Source of the DNA: CAKZQX01 sp034436755
GTDB taxonomy: Bacteria > Chloroflexota > Chloroflexia > Chloroflexales > Chloroflexaceae
Direction: 5' to 3'
Assembly: GCA_034436755.1 (NCBI GenBank)
Contig: DAOTVB010000248.1
Location: forward strand, 22,604-86,603
Length of the DNA: 64,000 bases
The position numbers were made by a program, and so were the translations under genes. Positions 39,791-47,756 of this stretch are shown in pieces; the first letter of the stretch is position 1; every line of letters starts with the position of its first letter. The notes below the pieces were generated by a model. The model had not been told where the DNA came from. It searched no databases and saw only the letters and a list, made by a program, of their open reading frames with translations.

Positions 39791-40281
39791 AGAGTGGAAA
39801 ACACAAACGCATCGGACTCTTCGGTTTCATCGATGGAAACCGTGTAGAAACCAACCATGCCCTGGCTCGGATTGTCTCTATCGGCACCAGCAACAAAGAA
39901 GAGGTACTCGTTGTTCACAATATCAAGCCAGCAGTTCGTCTCTCTAATAATATTAGTGTAGTCCAGGGTATCACAATCCGTTTTTAACCCCGTTACAATA
40001 ATTCCAGGTTCGTTTGTCGGTAGTGGCGACAAGATTTCAGGAGTCGGTCGAGCTGCCGCCGTCTGAAGTTCCTGCTCAAACCGCTCATCGTCAGCTTGCT
40101 TGGTGGCATTGAGCGGTGACAGCGTGGGTGTCGGTGTGGGCGTCGGCGTCTCAATCGGATACGCCTGACTCGCCGGCGCGGCGCTATCCGGGCGACCACA
40201 ACTACCAAGCAGTAGGCTGGTCATCAGCATGAACCCAACCAGGATATACCACGTAAGTTGTCGCGTATGTGCATTATTCAT
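39658..40281 (-). CDS. Lipoprotein, paralogue 2 of a tandem pair
   Basis: 207 residues with a lipobox in LLLGSCG, a Thr/Pro tether (ETPTPTPTPTLSPLNAT) and the same folded domain as its neighbour: CDTLDYTNIIRETNCWLDI, NNEYLFFVAGADRDNPSQG and the identical GAVTIIAANPPRFTLEAADG ending in EEPPYPEP. The N-terminal and middle portions diverge from the neighbour while the C-terminus is identical, which fits gene conversion. ATG 40281 follows AGGAGGTTCTTGTCC, a good ribosome site. The gene lies 14 bp downstream of the large secreted protein at 40296-42557, on the same strand, so the three may be one operon. The role is unknown. Confidence 0.8.
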   Translation of the reverse strand: MNNAHTRQLTWYILVGFMLMTSLLLGSCGRPDSAAPASQAYPIETPTPTPTPTLSPLNATKQADDERFEQELQTAAARPTPEILSPLPTNEPGIIVTGLKTDCDTLDYTNIIRETNCWLDIVNNEYLFFVAGADRDNPSQGMVGFYTVSIDETEESDAFVFSTLTEHGAVTIIAANPPRFTLEAADGTPFVFNVETRQWEEPPYPEP

Positions 40282-40295
40282 TGGACAAGAACCTC

Positions 40296-42557
40296 CTAAC
40301 GTGGGGCTGCACCATTGGCAAAATCTGTCACAAATGGCAGTAAGCGTTGCTCCACCGGATTGGGCCGTTGCAGTGACTCGCCCGTGGCCTGATCTTCCTC
40401 CGGCGTGAACTGGGCATTCATGGTTTCATAGAGCGCATACCAGCCCTGGTCCGGCGTAAGAAATGCGTTGGTACCAACCTTTGTAGTCCAGTCGGAGGTA
40501 TCAGTGAAATCACAGGCGACGACCGGCCCACAACTGGTGGTGACGCCGCTGATAAACATATTTTCACCCTGCTCCTGCGCATAGCGCTTGACGTTATACC
40601 ACTCATAGGTAAACTCGGACAGAAATATTTGTGGCAGTGGGCGAGCCCAGCGTATGCCCCATGATAACTCATAGGCAACTCGTGCGCCAGCAACTTCCGG
40701 GAAAGAGTCGTTGGGGATAACCGGGCCATCGCTCCAACTCTCCCGTGGTTCGTTACGTGGGGCGGCGGTGGCATCACCAAAGTTATAGTAGATATAGCCG
40801 GCGGCGCTACTATAGCCCTGTGCCCAGGCCAGTGTTGGTGGCGGGCTACTCCATTCATCAAAGCCCTGCTCGGCATCATAGCCTCCGACTGCAAGCACGG
40901 CACCTCCATAGTCGCTAAGCAGGGTGCGGTTAAGTTGATTAATCATCTCGGCCCAGGCAACTCCATGGTCCGCCGTCAGCGCCGGATTATCCACGCCACC
41001 AATCTTCGAGTTAGTTGTGCCCACAGCGATCTGCAGCCCTGTCACCGTTGTTGGGGGAGCAGCATCATCGCAGCCCCGCGCATAGCCCCGCGCAAAGGCT
41101 TCGACGACCATGGAGATTTGATTAAGATTTAGTCGACGTTGTAAGCGATCACCAAGCAATTGTATGCCATAGATTGTTTCCCCCTGGGCATCGACGCCAA
41201 GTTCACGCGGAGAGCCAAAGTTGAGGATCATCACGCCGCGTTCGCCGCGCTCTCGGGCCTGGCATCCCAGTTGCCGGTTTGGTTCGGTGTCAGGTGAGAA
41301 GACGTACCAACTGCGCGTGTAGGGCGGCGGTACCCCCGCCAGTGCCGGGACCACAATATCGCGCACCACGGTCTTGGGGTCGGCGTTGTCGGCGTCGGCC
41401 ACCACGGCGTAGGCTATCGGTTCAATCCGCCCCTGCGGGGCGGCTGCAACATACCAGGTCACTTGCCGTTCTTCCCCAACCGCCAGATCGCCGATGGATT
41501 GCGTCTCCGCTCCACTGACCAGCGTCAGTCCGGTAGTTCCGGTCAGGTTTAAGGTCACCTGCACGCCGGTTGCCGGCACGGTGCCGTTGTTCAGCACCGT
41601 GGCGGTGAGGGCGAAGGGATTGGGCGTGTACTGGTTATCCGCAATGCTCAGGGTAGCCGGGCCACTTACGGCCAGGGCCAGCGGTGGTCGCAGATCGGCA
41701 TCCAGGTCGGCCAGGCCATACAGGGTGGCATAGGTGGTTTCCGTGTCGGGAGCCGGCGTTACCGGGTTCCAATACACTGCATAGGCGCTATCGTCCGAGC
41801 CGGTATCACCAAAGGAAACCGTGGGATCGGGAGTAAAATCATACATAGTTGCCCTGATGCGCGGCCAGGATGCCGGCACCAGCCGATCCGGCGGGGTCAC
41901 CTGGTCACTCCCGCGCAGGGTGGCCCCGGCTACCCGTTCACTATCGTCCACCCGGAAAAAGACCTGAAAACTATCCGGAATAGCATCGTCGGTCAAGGCT
42001 CGTTCCGTCGTAAAGATCCCCTGACCGGGGAGCCGAAAGGGTGCGCCGTCGTCATCATTAATCTGGGTATCGAGCATAACCCGCACCCCAACCGAGCGGG
42101 GCGTGCTGGTGGTGTTGCGCAGGGTGTAGGCAATGCGGGCTGCATCATCCCGCCCGGTGAGGGGGTTGCGCACCAGTTCCAGCGTCTGGGTGACATCGAC
42201 CCCATCAATGCGCCACTGGCTCGTATTAGTGCGCGCATCGCTATTGATCGGTGCCTGCTCCTGCGTACCGTCCGTGCCATAGATATAGTCGGTTCCATCA
42301 ATACGGATGGTGGTGAACGACGTACTCGGCTCATTCGGCCAGTTGAACATGAGATCCCAACTTGTGGGCGCTGCGTCGCCCGTAAGCGGATCGGGGAACG
42401 CACCAAGGTTAAACCGTCCATTGGATGCAACCTGGATAGCCAGGCGGTCGGTAAAGAGGTTGTTGGTCGATGCTGCCGCAATGAGAGGAAGTGCGAACAG
42501 CAGGAGTGCCGGCAGAACCAGACGGCAAAGCAAACGATGATGCCAACGTTGCAGCAT
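40296..42557 (-). CDS. Large secreted protein of unknown function
   Basis: 753 residues from ATG 42557, supported by CAGGAGGG 5-6 nt upstream. The signal peptide is LVLPALLLFALPLIAAAS. The first half resembles beta-sandwich sugar-binding or structural domains (LAIQVASNGRFNLGAFPDP, DGTDYIYGTDGTQEQAPI, RIAYTLRNTTSTPRSVGVRV, a pattern recalling polysaccharide-acting enzymes' accessory domains). A CARDB-like Ig domain is visible at about 330-410 (PFALTATVLNNGTVPATGVQ). The last third is different, with GERGVMILNFGSPRELG, VVEAFARGYARGCDD and AVLAVGGYDAEQGFDEW, perhaps a glycoside-hydrolase-like barrel, but no catalytic signature is certain. It precedes the two lipoproteins on the same strand. Function unknown; presumably extracellular. 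Confidence 0.75.
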   Translation of the reverse strand: MLQRWHHRLLCRLVLPALLLFALPLIAAASTNNLFTDRLAIQVASNGRFNLGAFPDPLTGDAAPTSWDLMFNWPNEPSTSFTTIRIDGTDYIYGTDGTQEQAPINSDARTNTSQWRIDGVDVTQTLELVRNPLTGRDDAARIAYTLRNTTSTPRSVGVRVMLDTQINDDDGAPFRLPGQGIFTTERALTDDAIPDSFQVFFRVDDSERVAGATLRGSDQVTPPDRLVPASWPRIRATMYDFTPDPTVSFGDTGSDDSAYAVYWNPVTPAPDTETTYATLYGLADLDADLRPPLALAVSGPATLSIADNQYTPNPFALTATVLNNGTVPATGVQVTLNLTGTTGLTLVSGAETQSIGDLAVGEERQVTWYVAAAPQGRIEPIAYAVVADADNADPKTVVRDIVVPALAGVPPPYTRSWYVFSPDTEPNRQLGCQARERGERGVMILNFGSPRELGVDAQGETIYGIQLLGDRLQRRLNLNQISMVVEAFARGYARGCDDAAPPTTVTGLQIAVGTTNSKIGGVDNPALTADHGVAWAEMINQLNRTLLSDYGGAVLAVGGYDAEQGFDEWSSPPPTLAWAQGYSSAAGYIYYNFGDATAAPRNEPRESWSDGPVIPNDSFPEVAGARVAYELSWGIRWARPLPQIFLSEFTYEWYNVKRYAQEQGENMFISGVTTSCGPVVACDFTDTSDWTTKVGTNAFLTPDQGWYALYETMNAQFTPEEDQATGESLQRPNPVEQRLLPFVTDFANGAAPR

Positions 42558-42944
42558 ACAGCCCTCCTGACGCAAGTGAAATATTGATATTTGGTTAAGT
42601 ATACCACAATATGTCAACCATGTCTGTATGCCGGTTGCTCTTCACAGAAGACTTGTTGTGGTATGAAAGTATCGTTCTGTGAATAGCTTAAGAATGCGCA
42701 AATTTATACGAATAATTGAAATAATAACAAACTGAATAAGAACAGATAATAAACTGGTTATCTGATGGTGATGCGCCGGGCGTGCCTGGTTCTCTACTTC
42801 TTTGTTCTATCTTTATCTACACACTGAGCCGGCGACCGGCAATGCACAATTATATGCGCGGTGGGCCGGGCAGGGTGGAAGGGGGCATGCTATAATTTGG
42901 GTGATAGTCACATGCCATGCGCTAAATCCCACCAGAGGCAACCT
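42558..42944. other. AT-rich divergent intergenic region with extended -10 promoter
   Basis: The stretch 42680-42760 is clearly richer in A and T than the surroundings. TGC-TATAAT at 42888-42896 forms an extended -10 for the NACHT-caspase gene; no -35 of note is seen. A start near 42903 gives a ~40-nt leader to ATG 42945 and excludes the upstream GTG 42861 as a start. A short TGTTCTATC-type repeat occurs at 42790-42815. Confidence 0.5.
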
Positions 42945-45900
42945 ATGAACGATGACCAGGAGATCGCAGACGCGCTCAGGGCGGCACTGCCGGAAAAATT
43001 CCACCCAGATATTCCCGTACTGGCCCGGGTGCTCACGACAGCGCGGGAGGGTTCCCCCGCATCGGTTGCTACGGAAAATCTGCAGGCCGCCCTGCTGGAG
43101 TTACAGGGAAAAACCCTCAATGTTCAGAGTGGTGATATTACCGTGAACGATGTGAACGGTGAAACGATTGCCATTGGGCATGGCGCGCAGGCCACATCGA
43201 TTCGCATTTATGTGCCACGTACTGCGGAGCAGAAGCAGGCATGGCGCAACCGTAGCCGCATGCTGGAGAAGGTGCGCACCTACTGGGTCGAGGGTTTCCT
43301 GCAACAATCGCTGCATAAAGTTGCGCTGATTGAACTGGGGATGCAGTATCATCCTGACGCGCTGGAGCATCCCTGGGAGATGCTGGTGCAGTCGCCTGAT
43401 CGACCCCGCACCTCGGTACCGCCCGGCACTTCCATTGCTGAGGTATTTGATGAGTTCGGCAGTGAATTGCTTATTCTTGGTTCACCGGGGACGGGCAAGA
43501 CGACGATGCTGCTGGAACTGACGCGCACGTTGGTTGAGCGGGCGCAACAAGACGAGACGCGTGCCATCCCGGTGGTGTTTAACCTCTCTTCCTGGGCAGT
43601 GAAGCGCCCACCACTCGACAAGTGGCTCATTGAGGAACTGAACGCCCGCTATGATGTGCCGCGCAAAGTGGCAAAAACCTGGATTGAACATGACCAGGTG
43701 TTGCCGCTACTGGATGGACTGGATGAGGTAGCGGTAGCCCAGCGCACCGTCTGCGTCGAGGCAATTAACATCTTCCGTGAAACGCACGGATTGATGCGAA
43801 TGGCAGTATGCAGCAGAATTGCCGACTACGAGGTGCTGACACAGAAACTGCGTTTGCAGGGTGCAGTGCTGCTACAACCCCTGACCGAAGAGCAGATCGA
43901 GGATGCCTTGCAACATCCTGGTAGTAAAGCCGAAACGGTGCGTAAGGTGCTACGGCAGTTGCGCGATAATGCTCGGCAGTATAATGACCAGGCTGCCGAG
44001 GAACTGACGCGCACACCGCTGCTATTGAGTATCACGACGCTGGCCTATCAGGGTGACACCGACAGTGACATGCCGCCACCTGACGCATCGCCCGCTGAGC
44101 AACAGCGCCACCTGTTCGCTACCTATGTGGAGCGAATGTTTAAGCGGCGGGGCAAAAGTGAAAAATACACGCCGGAACAGACAAAGCACTGGCTGGCGTG
44201 GTTAGCGAAGCGGCTGTGTGAGAATAACCAGACAGTGTTTCAGATTGAGATGATGCAACCGCAGTGGGTTTTTGTCAGGCATCAAATCCGGCTGTATCGT
44301 CTTATTATCTTTATTGTCTTGTTTTCTTTCATGGGATTAATCAGCAGCAGTATAATTCGCGTTTTTGTCATGGAAATGCAACGCTTCGACACACAGGAAG
44401 GCCTGTTGATAACAATTGTCACAAGTGTGCTTATTAGCCTGGTCTGTGCGGTTTATGGCAGTGTACGCAGTGTCATTCAACCCATTGAAAAGATAACATG
44501 GTCCCATACAACTATTCTTGAACGGGTGATAGGACAAAAGTTAAAGGACTCCTATCCCGTGTCTGGTTGGCGAGTTGTGACCATGAGCATACGCGGCATT
44601 CTCGCATCTACACTGCTTTTCTTTATTGCCGGATGTGGATTTGGGATCGGATTCTGGAGTGGCATGACTATTAGCGGGGTTATCTTATCGGTAATCGAGT
44701 ATTTGCAGCTAGTACCGCTGGGAGATTGGTCGTTCTATTTTGTGATAGGTATGGCGTTTCTGGGGATTCCTATAGGATCAGGTATAGCAGTTGCAGCACC
44801 ACTGGCTTTGCTTGGTTTAAATCGGTCAAGCGTACCTCAAGAGAGAAAACGTCCAAATGAAGGTATACACAGAACCGCATTATATTCTCTTCTTATTGGC
44901 AGCTTGGTATTTCTTGTTGTTTTTTTTACATCAGTACTTTTCTTTGGAGTGTTCTTATTTATTGCGACAGATATGACACCTCTTCTTCTTTTTTTATTAG
45001 TTTTCAGCACGATTATTGCACTGCTTGGCTGGTTTCAGTACGGTGGCCTGACCTTTATACACCATCTTATGCTGCGGCTCTTCGGTGTACTCTGGAGTTA
45101 TATTCCTCTACGTTATGTTCGCTTCCTCAACTACGCCACCGAGCGTATTTTCCTGCGACGCATCGGCGGCAACTATATTTTTGTCCACCGGATGTTAATG
45201 GAGTATTTTGCCGGCCTGGAAAAAAGCCCGGTCCAGCAGCCAGTCAGTGCTACTCTATCCGGGCCTGTTTTGCCCGCTTCGGCGGAAATATCAATGCTAT
45301 CATCTCAACAGAAAGAGGAGCCAACCATGCCCTTCACCCACGGACACGCCCTGATCATCGGCGTGGGGAGCTATGCCCACGCGCCGAACCATAACGTTCC
45401 GATGACCGCCGCCGATGCGCAGGCGGTTGCGCGGATCGTGCAGGATGCGCAGTTCTGCGGCTACCCGGCGGAGCAGGTGACGCTGCTGACCGGCGAGAGC
45501 GCCACCCGTGCCGGCATCCTGGCCGCGCTGGACCAGTTGACGCAGACCGGGAAGGACGACACCGTGCTGCTCTTCTACAGCGGCCATGGTGACTACGACT
45601 CCGGCGGCGACTACCATCTGACCAGCCACGATACCCGCCGGCAGGATGGGCGTGTCCAGCCCGGCACGGCTGTCAGCCAGGCCGAATTGCTGGAGAAGCT
45701 GCGTGCCATCCCTGCCGGGCGGGTGCTGCTGCTCTTTAATGCCTGCCACGCCGGGGCGATCTCGCCTACTCTGGGCGAAGAAGCGCCGCCCACCGGCAGC
45801 CAGTTGCCCGACAAGACCGCCAACGCGCTGCTGGCGACCGGCTCCGGGCGTGTCGTGATCACCGCCTGCCGCGAAAACCAGGTGGCCTTTGTCGGGCGGG

Positions 45901-47024
45901 GCGACTGCACCCTGTTTGCGCAGACGCTGACCGAGGGGCTGCGCGGCGGGGGCGATGTCTACAGCCGTAGTGGTTTTATCAGCGCCTTCGACCTCTACAC
46001 GCACCTCTACTACGCGCTGGAAGAACTGGTGCCGGACGCGGTGCCGCAGTATGTGCGTGACATTTACGGCAACCGGCAAGAGCCGGAGTTGACCATCCTC
46101 AAGGGTGTAGGCCCATTTGCCGTAGCGCTCTATCGTGGCGCAACCACGCTGGGTAACTTCCCCGCCGACCATGAACCGGATCGGGAAACCGCCGTGCGCG
46201 AGATACCGGAGAGCCGCAGCCGGCGGGCGTTGCAGAATATCACCGGCACGGCCACGGTGCAGGGTGACAACTACGGGCAGAATGTGGGCGTCAACACCGG
46301 CACGATGACGCAGAGCAACCAGACGATCAACAACCAGTCGTCCAACCAGGGCGCGCAGGGCGACTTCCACGGGCCGGTTACATTCAACCGGGACGAGACG
46401 ACCTTTAACCAGCAGGGGCAGCCGGTCCAGGGCGACCAGTACAACGCGGCGCGCGATATCATTCGGGCCAGGGGCAATGTGACCCGCGTCGGGGGCGACT
46501 ATGTCGGCGGGGATAAGGTCGGTGGGGACAAGGTGGCCGGCGACAAGATTAGCGGCGATATCGATGTGCGCGGTATCAGCGGCAGCGGTATTGTCATCGG
46601 GCACAAGGGGCGTAACAGTGTGCGCAATGTAAACACGGGCGGCGGCGACTATGCCGAGGGCAATATCGACAAGCGTGGCGCAATCACCAATATCAGATCC
46701 AAACTGGACAATGTGACCCAGACTATCAATGCCGCACCGCAGGGTGATGCGGCGACAAAGGCGCAGTTGCAGCAGTTGCTTGCGCAGTTGAGCGCCGAGT
46801 TGCAGCGCGTCCCGTCCGGGCAGACGGGCGAGGCCGAGGCGGTCGCCGAGACAGCGAAGGCCGCCGTTGAGCAGGCAACCAGGGAGCAACCGAACAAAAC
46901 ACTGGTGCAGATCAGCGGCGAGGGGCTGAAGCGGGCGGCGCAAAACCTGGCGGGCGTCTTGCCGACGGTGCTGCCGCTGGCGACGCAGATTGCCGATACG
47001 CTCCGGAAGATGGTCGGGGCGTAA
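42945..47024 (+). CDS. NACHT NTPase - multi-transmembrane - caspase-like protease fusion with glycine-rich repeat tail
   Basis: 1359 residues from ATG 42945 (AGAGG upstream; promoter at 42888). Residues 1-60 look like a small helical effector-associated domain; 62-88 carry a beta motif SGDITV/IAIGHGAQA. The NACHT domain has Walker A GSPGTGKTT (179-187) and Walker B LPLLDGLDE (253-261). Eight or nine hydrophobic helices lie between about 445 and 722, followed by NYIFVHRMLMEYFAGL (His 748), the usual end of Chloroflexota/cyanobacterial NACHT-membrane proteins. At 795 a new Met begins a C14 caspase-like domain with catalytic His 881 (FYSGHGDY) and Cys 934 (FNACHAGA). The tail (about 1100-1250) has Gly-Asp-Lys repeats (VGGDKVGGDKVAGDKISGD) and a second copy of the beta motif (ISGSGIVIGHKGRNS), then a helical end. 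A signal-triggered membrane-bound protease, perhaps antiphage or death effector, is inferred. Confidence 0.85.
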   Translation: MNDDQEIADALRAALPEKFHPDIPVLARVLTTAREGSPASVATENLQAALLELQGKTLNVQSGDITVNDVNGETIAIGHGAQATSIRIYVPRTAEQKQAWRNRSRMLEKVRTYWVEGFLQQSLHKVALIELGMQYHPDALEHPWEMLVQSPDRPRTSVPPGTSIAEVFDEFGSELLILGSPGTGKTTMLLELTRTLVERAQQDETRAIPVVFNLSSWAVKRPPLDKWLIEELNARYDVPRKVAKTWIEHDQVLPLLDGLDEVAVAQRTVCVEAINIFRETHGLMRMAVCSRIADYEVLTQKLRLQGAVLLQPLTEEQIEDALQHPGSKAETVRKVLRQLRDNARQYNDQAAEELTRTPLLLSITTLAYQGDTDSDMPPPDASPAEQQRHLFATYVERMFKRRGKSEKYTPEQTKHWLAWLAKRLCENNQTVFQIEMMQPQWVFVRHQIRLYRLIIFIVLFSFMGLISSSIIRVFVMEMQRFDTQEGLLITIVTSVLISLVCAVYGSVRSVIQPIEKITWSHTTILERVIGQKLKDSYPVSGWRVVTMSIRGILASTLLFFIAGCGFGIGFWSGMTISGVILSVIEYLQLVPLGDWSFYFVIGMAFLGIPIGSGIAVAAPLALLGLNRSSVPQERKRPNEGIHRTALYSLLIGSLVFLVVFFTSVLFFGVFLFIATDMTPLLLFLLVFSTIIALLGWFQYGGLTFIHHLMLRLFGVLWSYIPLRYVRFLNYATERIFLRRIGGNYIFVHRMLMEYFAGLEKSPVQQPVSATLSGPVLPASAEISMLSSQQKEEPTMPFTHGHALIIGVGSYAHAPNHNVPMTAADAQAVARIVQDAQFCGYPAEQVTLLTGESATRAGILAALDQLTQTGKDDTVLLFYSGHGDYDSGGDYHLTSHDTRRQDGRVQPGTAVSQAELLEKLRAIPAGRVLLLFNACHAGAISPTLGEEAPPTGSQLPDKTANALLATGSGRVVITACRENQVAFVGRGDCTLFAQTLTEGLRGGGDVYSRSGFISAFDLYTHLYYALEELVPDAVPQYVRDIYGNRQEPELTILKGVGPFAVALYRGATTLGNFPADHEPDRETAVREIPESRSRRALQNITGTATVQGDNYGQNVGVNTGTMTQSNQTINNQSSNQGAQGDFHGPVTFNRDETTFNQQGQPVQGDQYNAARDIIRARGNVTRVGGDYVGGDKVGGDKVAGDKISGDIDVRGISGSGIVIGHKGRNSVRNVNTGGGDYAEGNIDKRGAITNIRSKLDNVTQTINAAPQGDAATKAQLQQLLAQLSAELQRVPSGQTGEAEAVAETAKAAVEQATREQPNKTLVQISGEGLKRAAQNLAGVLPTVLPLATQIADTLRKMVGA
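45311..45329 (+). promoter_or_regulatory. Internal Shine-Dalgarno and ATG at the caspase boundary
   Basis: GAAAGAGGAG (45311-45320) lies 6 nt before ATG 45327, in frame with the long gene, at the exact point where the caspase-like domain begins. Translation from here would give a 565-residue caspase protein on its own. In the fusion, the ribosome site itself is read as QKEEPT. Confidence 0.65.
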
Positions 47025-47062
47025 AGAACCGAGAACCGAGAACCGAGAACCAGGAACTGAGC
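47025..47062 (+). repeat. GAGAACC tandem repeat after the NACHT-caspase gene
   Basis: Starting right after the stop are about four units of GAGAACC/GAACCGA. The reverse-complement strings (TTCTCGGTTCT and TTGTTCTC) recur at 20916-20950 and 59148-59231. The following ACTGAGCATACCTGGCG matches AAAGCATGCCTGGCG at 20946. Confidence 0.65.
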
Positions 47063-47080
47063 ATACCTGGCGTATGATGC

Positions 47081-47365
47081 TCATTTACAGGACTTACGCG
47101 GTGAGAGTTTGGATCACGAACGCCGCGAAATGAGCGAAAAACGCGAAACGACCCGTGCTGATGTGCGTTACGCGATCTTGTGGTTGCCAGTGGACAGTGC
47201 CTCCGGCAGGGTGAAAGAGGACCGTCTTTCTGACAAAAATGTTGCATAAAGTGCAACGTTTTTGTCAGGAAGAATAAGAGCGTACCCTGTTGCCGCAGGC
47301 GAATCGGTCCGTTCATCCAGGGGAACACCTGGTTTGAAACCGACCGCGTAACTCGTTTCATTTAC
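47081..47365 (-). mobile_element. 269-bp MITE-like element, copy B, with 8-bp target duplication
   Basis: TCATTTAC lies at 47081-47088 and 47358-47365. The element between (47089-47357) is exactly 269 bp, the same as copy A but inverted relative to it. Its left (plus-strand) end AGGACTTACGCGGTGAG and right end AACGAGTTACGCGGT (reverse complement) are near-perfect inverted ends. Internal strings in reverse order match copy A: TGAGCGAAAAACGCG, CTCCGGCAGGG, the central hairpin (47230-47268, 17-bp arms with one G-U-like mismatch) and TTGCCGCAGGCGAATCGG. No transposase frame is present. The remaining intergenic DNA up to 47557 shows nothing else. Confidence 0.82.
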
Positions 47366-47557
47366 GGCAGAACGTTATTCGGGGCCGGCCACCATGCCAG
47401 TTCTTACCATCGGTTCTGCACGGCGGGCACAAGTCATGCCCGCGCCAGGTATATCCCTATCCCGGTAGGAATGCGTCAGTGGTATCTTGAAAAGGAAACC
47501 TGGTCGCCGCCTGATGTTGCACCACACCCGGTATGTTGCCGCCTGCGATTATGCCTC

Positions 47558-47566
47558 TGGTATAAT
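47558..47566 (+). promoter_or_regulatory. Extended -10 promoter of the broken Rpn-type gene
   Basis: TGG-TATAAT, with no -35 at a usual distance. A start near 47573 leaves about 50 nt to ATG 47624, which is preceded by AGGAGA. Confidence 0.5.
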
Positions 47567-47623
47567 ACCGGCAGAGCAGCGGTACGGATTGCCGTCATCA
47601 CCCATCCAGGAGATCTACCCACT

Positions 47624-47701
47624 ATGAGCACCAGCGATGATTACGACAGCCCGTGGAAAGACATCCTCGAAACCTACCTGGCCGAGTTCTTCACGTTCTA
47701 A
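47624..47701 (+). pseudogene. N-terminal remnant of a Rpn-type PD-(D/E)XK nuclease gene
   Basis: ATG 47624 has AGGAGA 11 nt upstream and codes for 25 residues, MSTSDDYDSPWKDILETYLA then EFFTF, before a stop at 47699-47701. YDSPWKDILETY-FxxFxxFFFP is the conserved opening of Rpn/DUF4351-type PD-(D/E)XK nucleases and transposase-associated proteins in Chloroflexota and cyanobacteria. The middle of the gene, including the nuclease core, is missing, and its place is taken by a 34-bp palindrome. The C-terminal part follows as a separate frame at 47757. Confidence 0.65.
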
Positions 47702-47735
47702 CGTTGGAACGTTCTAACGTTAGAACGTTCCAACG
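47702..47735. repeat. 34-bp perfect palindrome of AACGTT units
   Basis: A perfect self-complementary 34-bp sequence, made of CGTTGGAACGTTCTAAC followed by its exact reverse complement. It starts on the base after the N-terminal stop and sits exactly where the central ~500 bp of a normal Rpn-type gene should be. Flanked by ACGTTCTA at 47694-47701, which partly extends the AACGTT pattern. Confidence 0.95.
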
Positions 47736-47756
47736 CATGGGGAGGAGGTAGAACGG

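Noticed and set aside
39427..39792. 121-codon rightward frame through the lipoprotein duplication
   Set aside because: It is the shadow of two leftward lipoproteins with signal peptides and strong ribosome sites; the same shadow repeats at 38888.
42861..42944. Upstream GTG start of the NACHT-caspase gene
   Set aside because: It lies upstream of the TGC-TATAAT promoter at 42888; ATG 42945 has AGAGG at a usable distance.
45300..47084. 594-codon open frame antisense to the caspase half
   Set aside because: The sense strand carries clear NACHT and caspase motifs; the antisense product has random composition and no start signal.
47630..47735. Programmed frameshift joining the two Rpn parts
   Set aside because: A large central domain is missing, not just a frame; the palindrome provides no slippery sequence.
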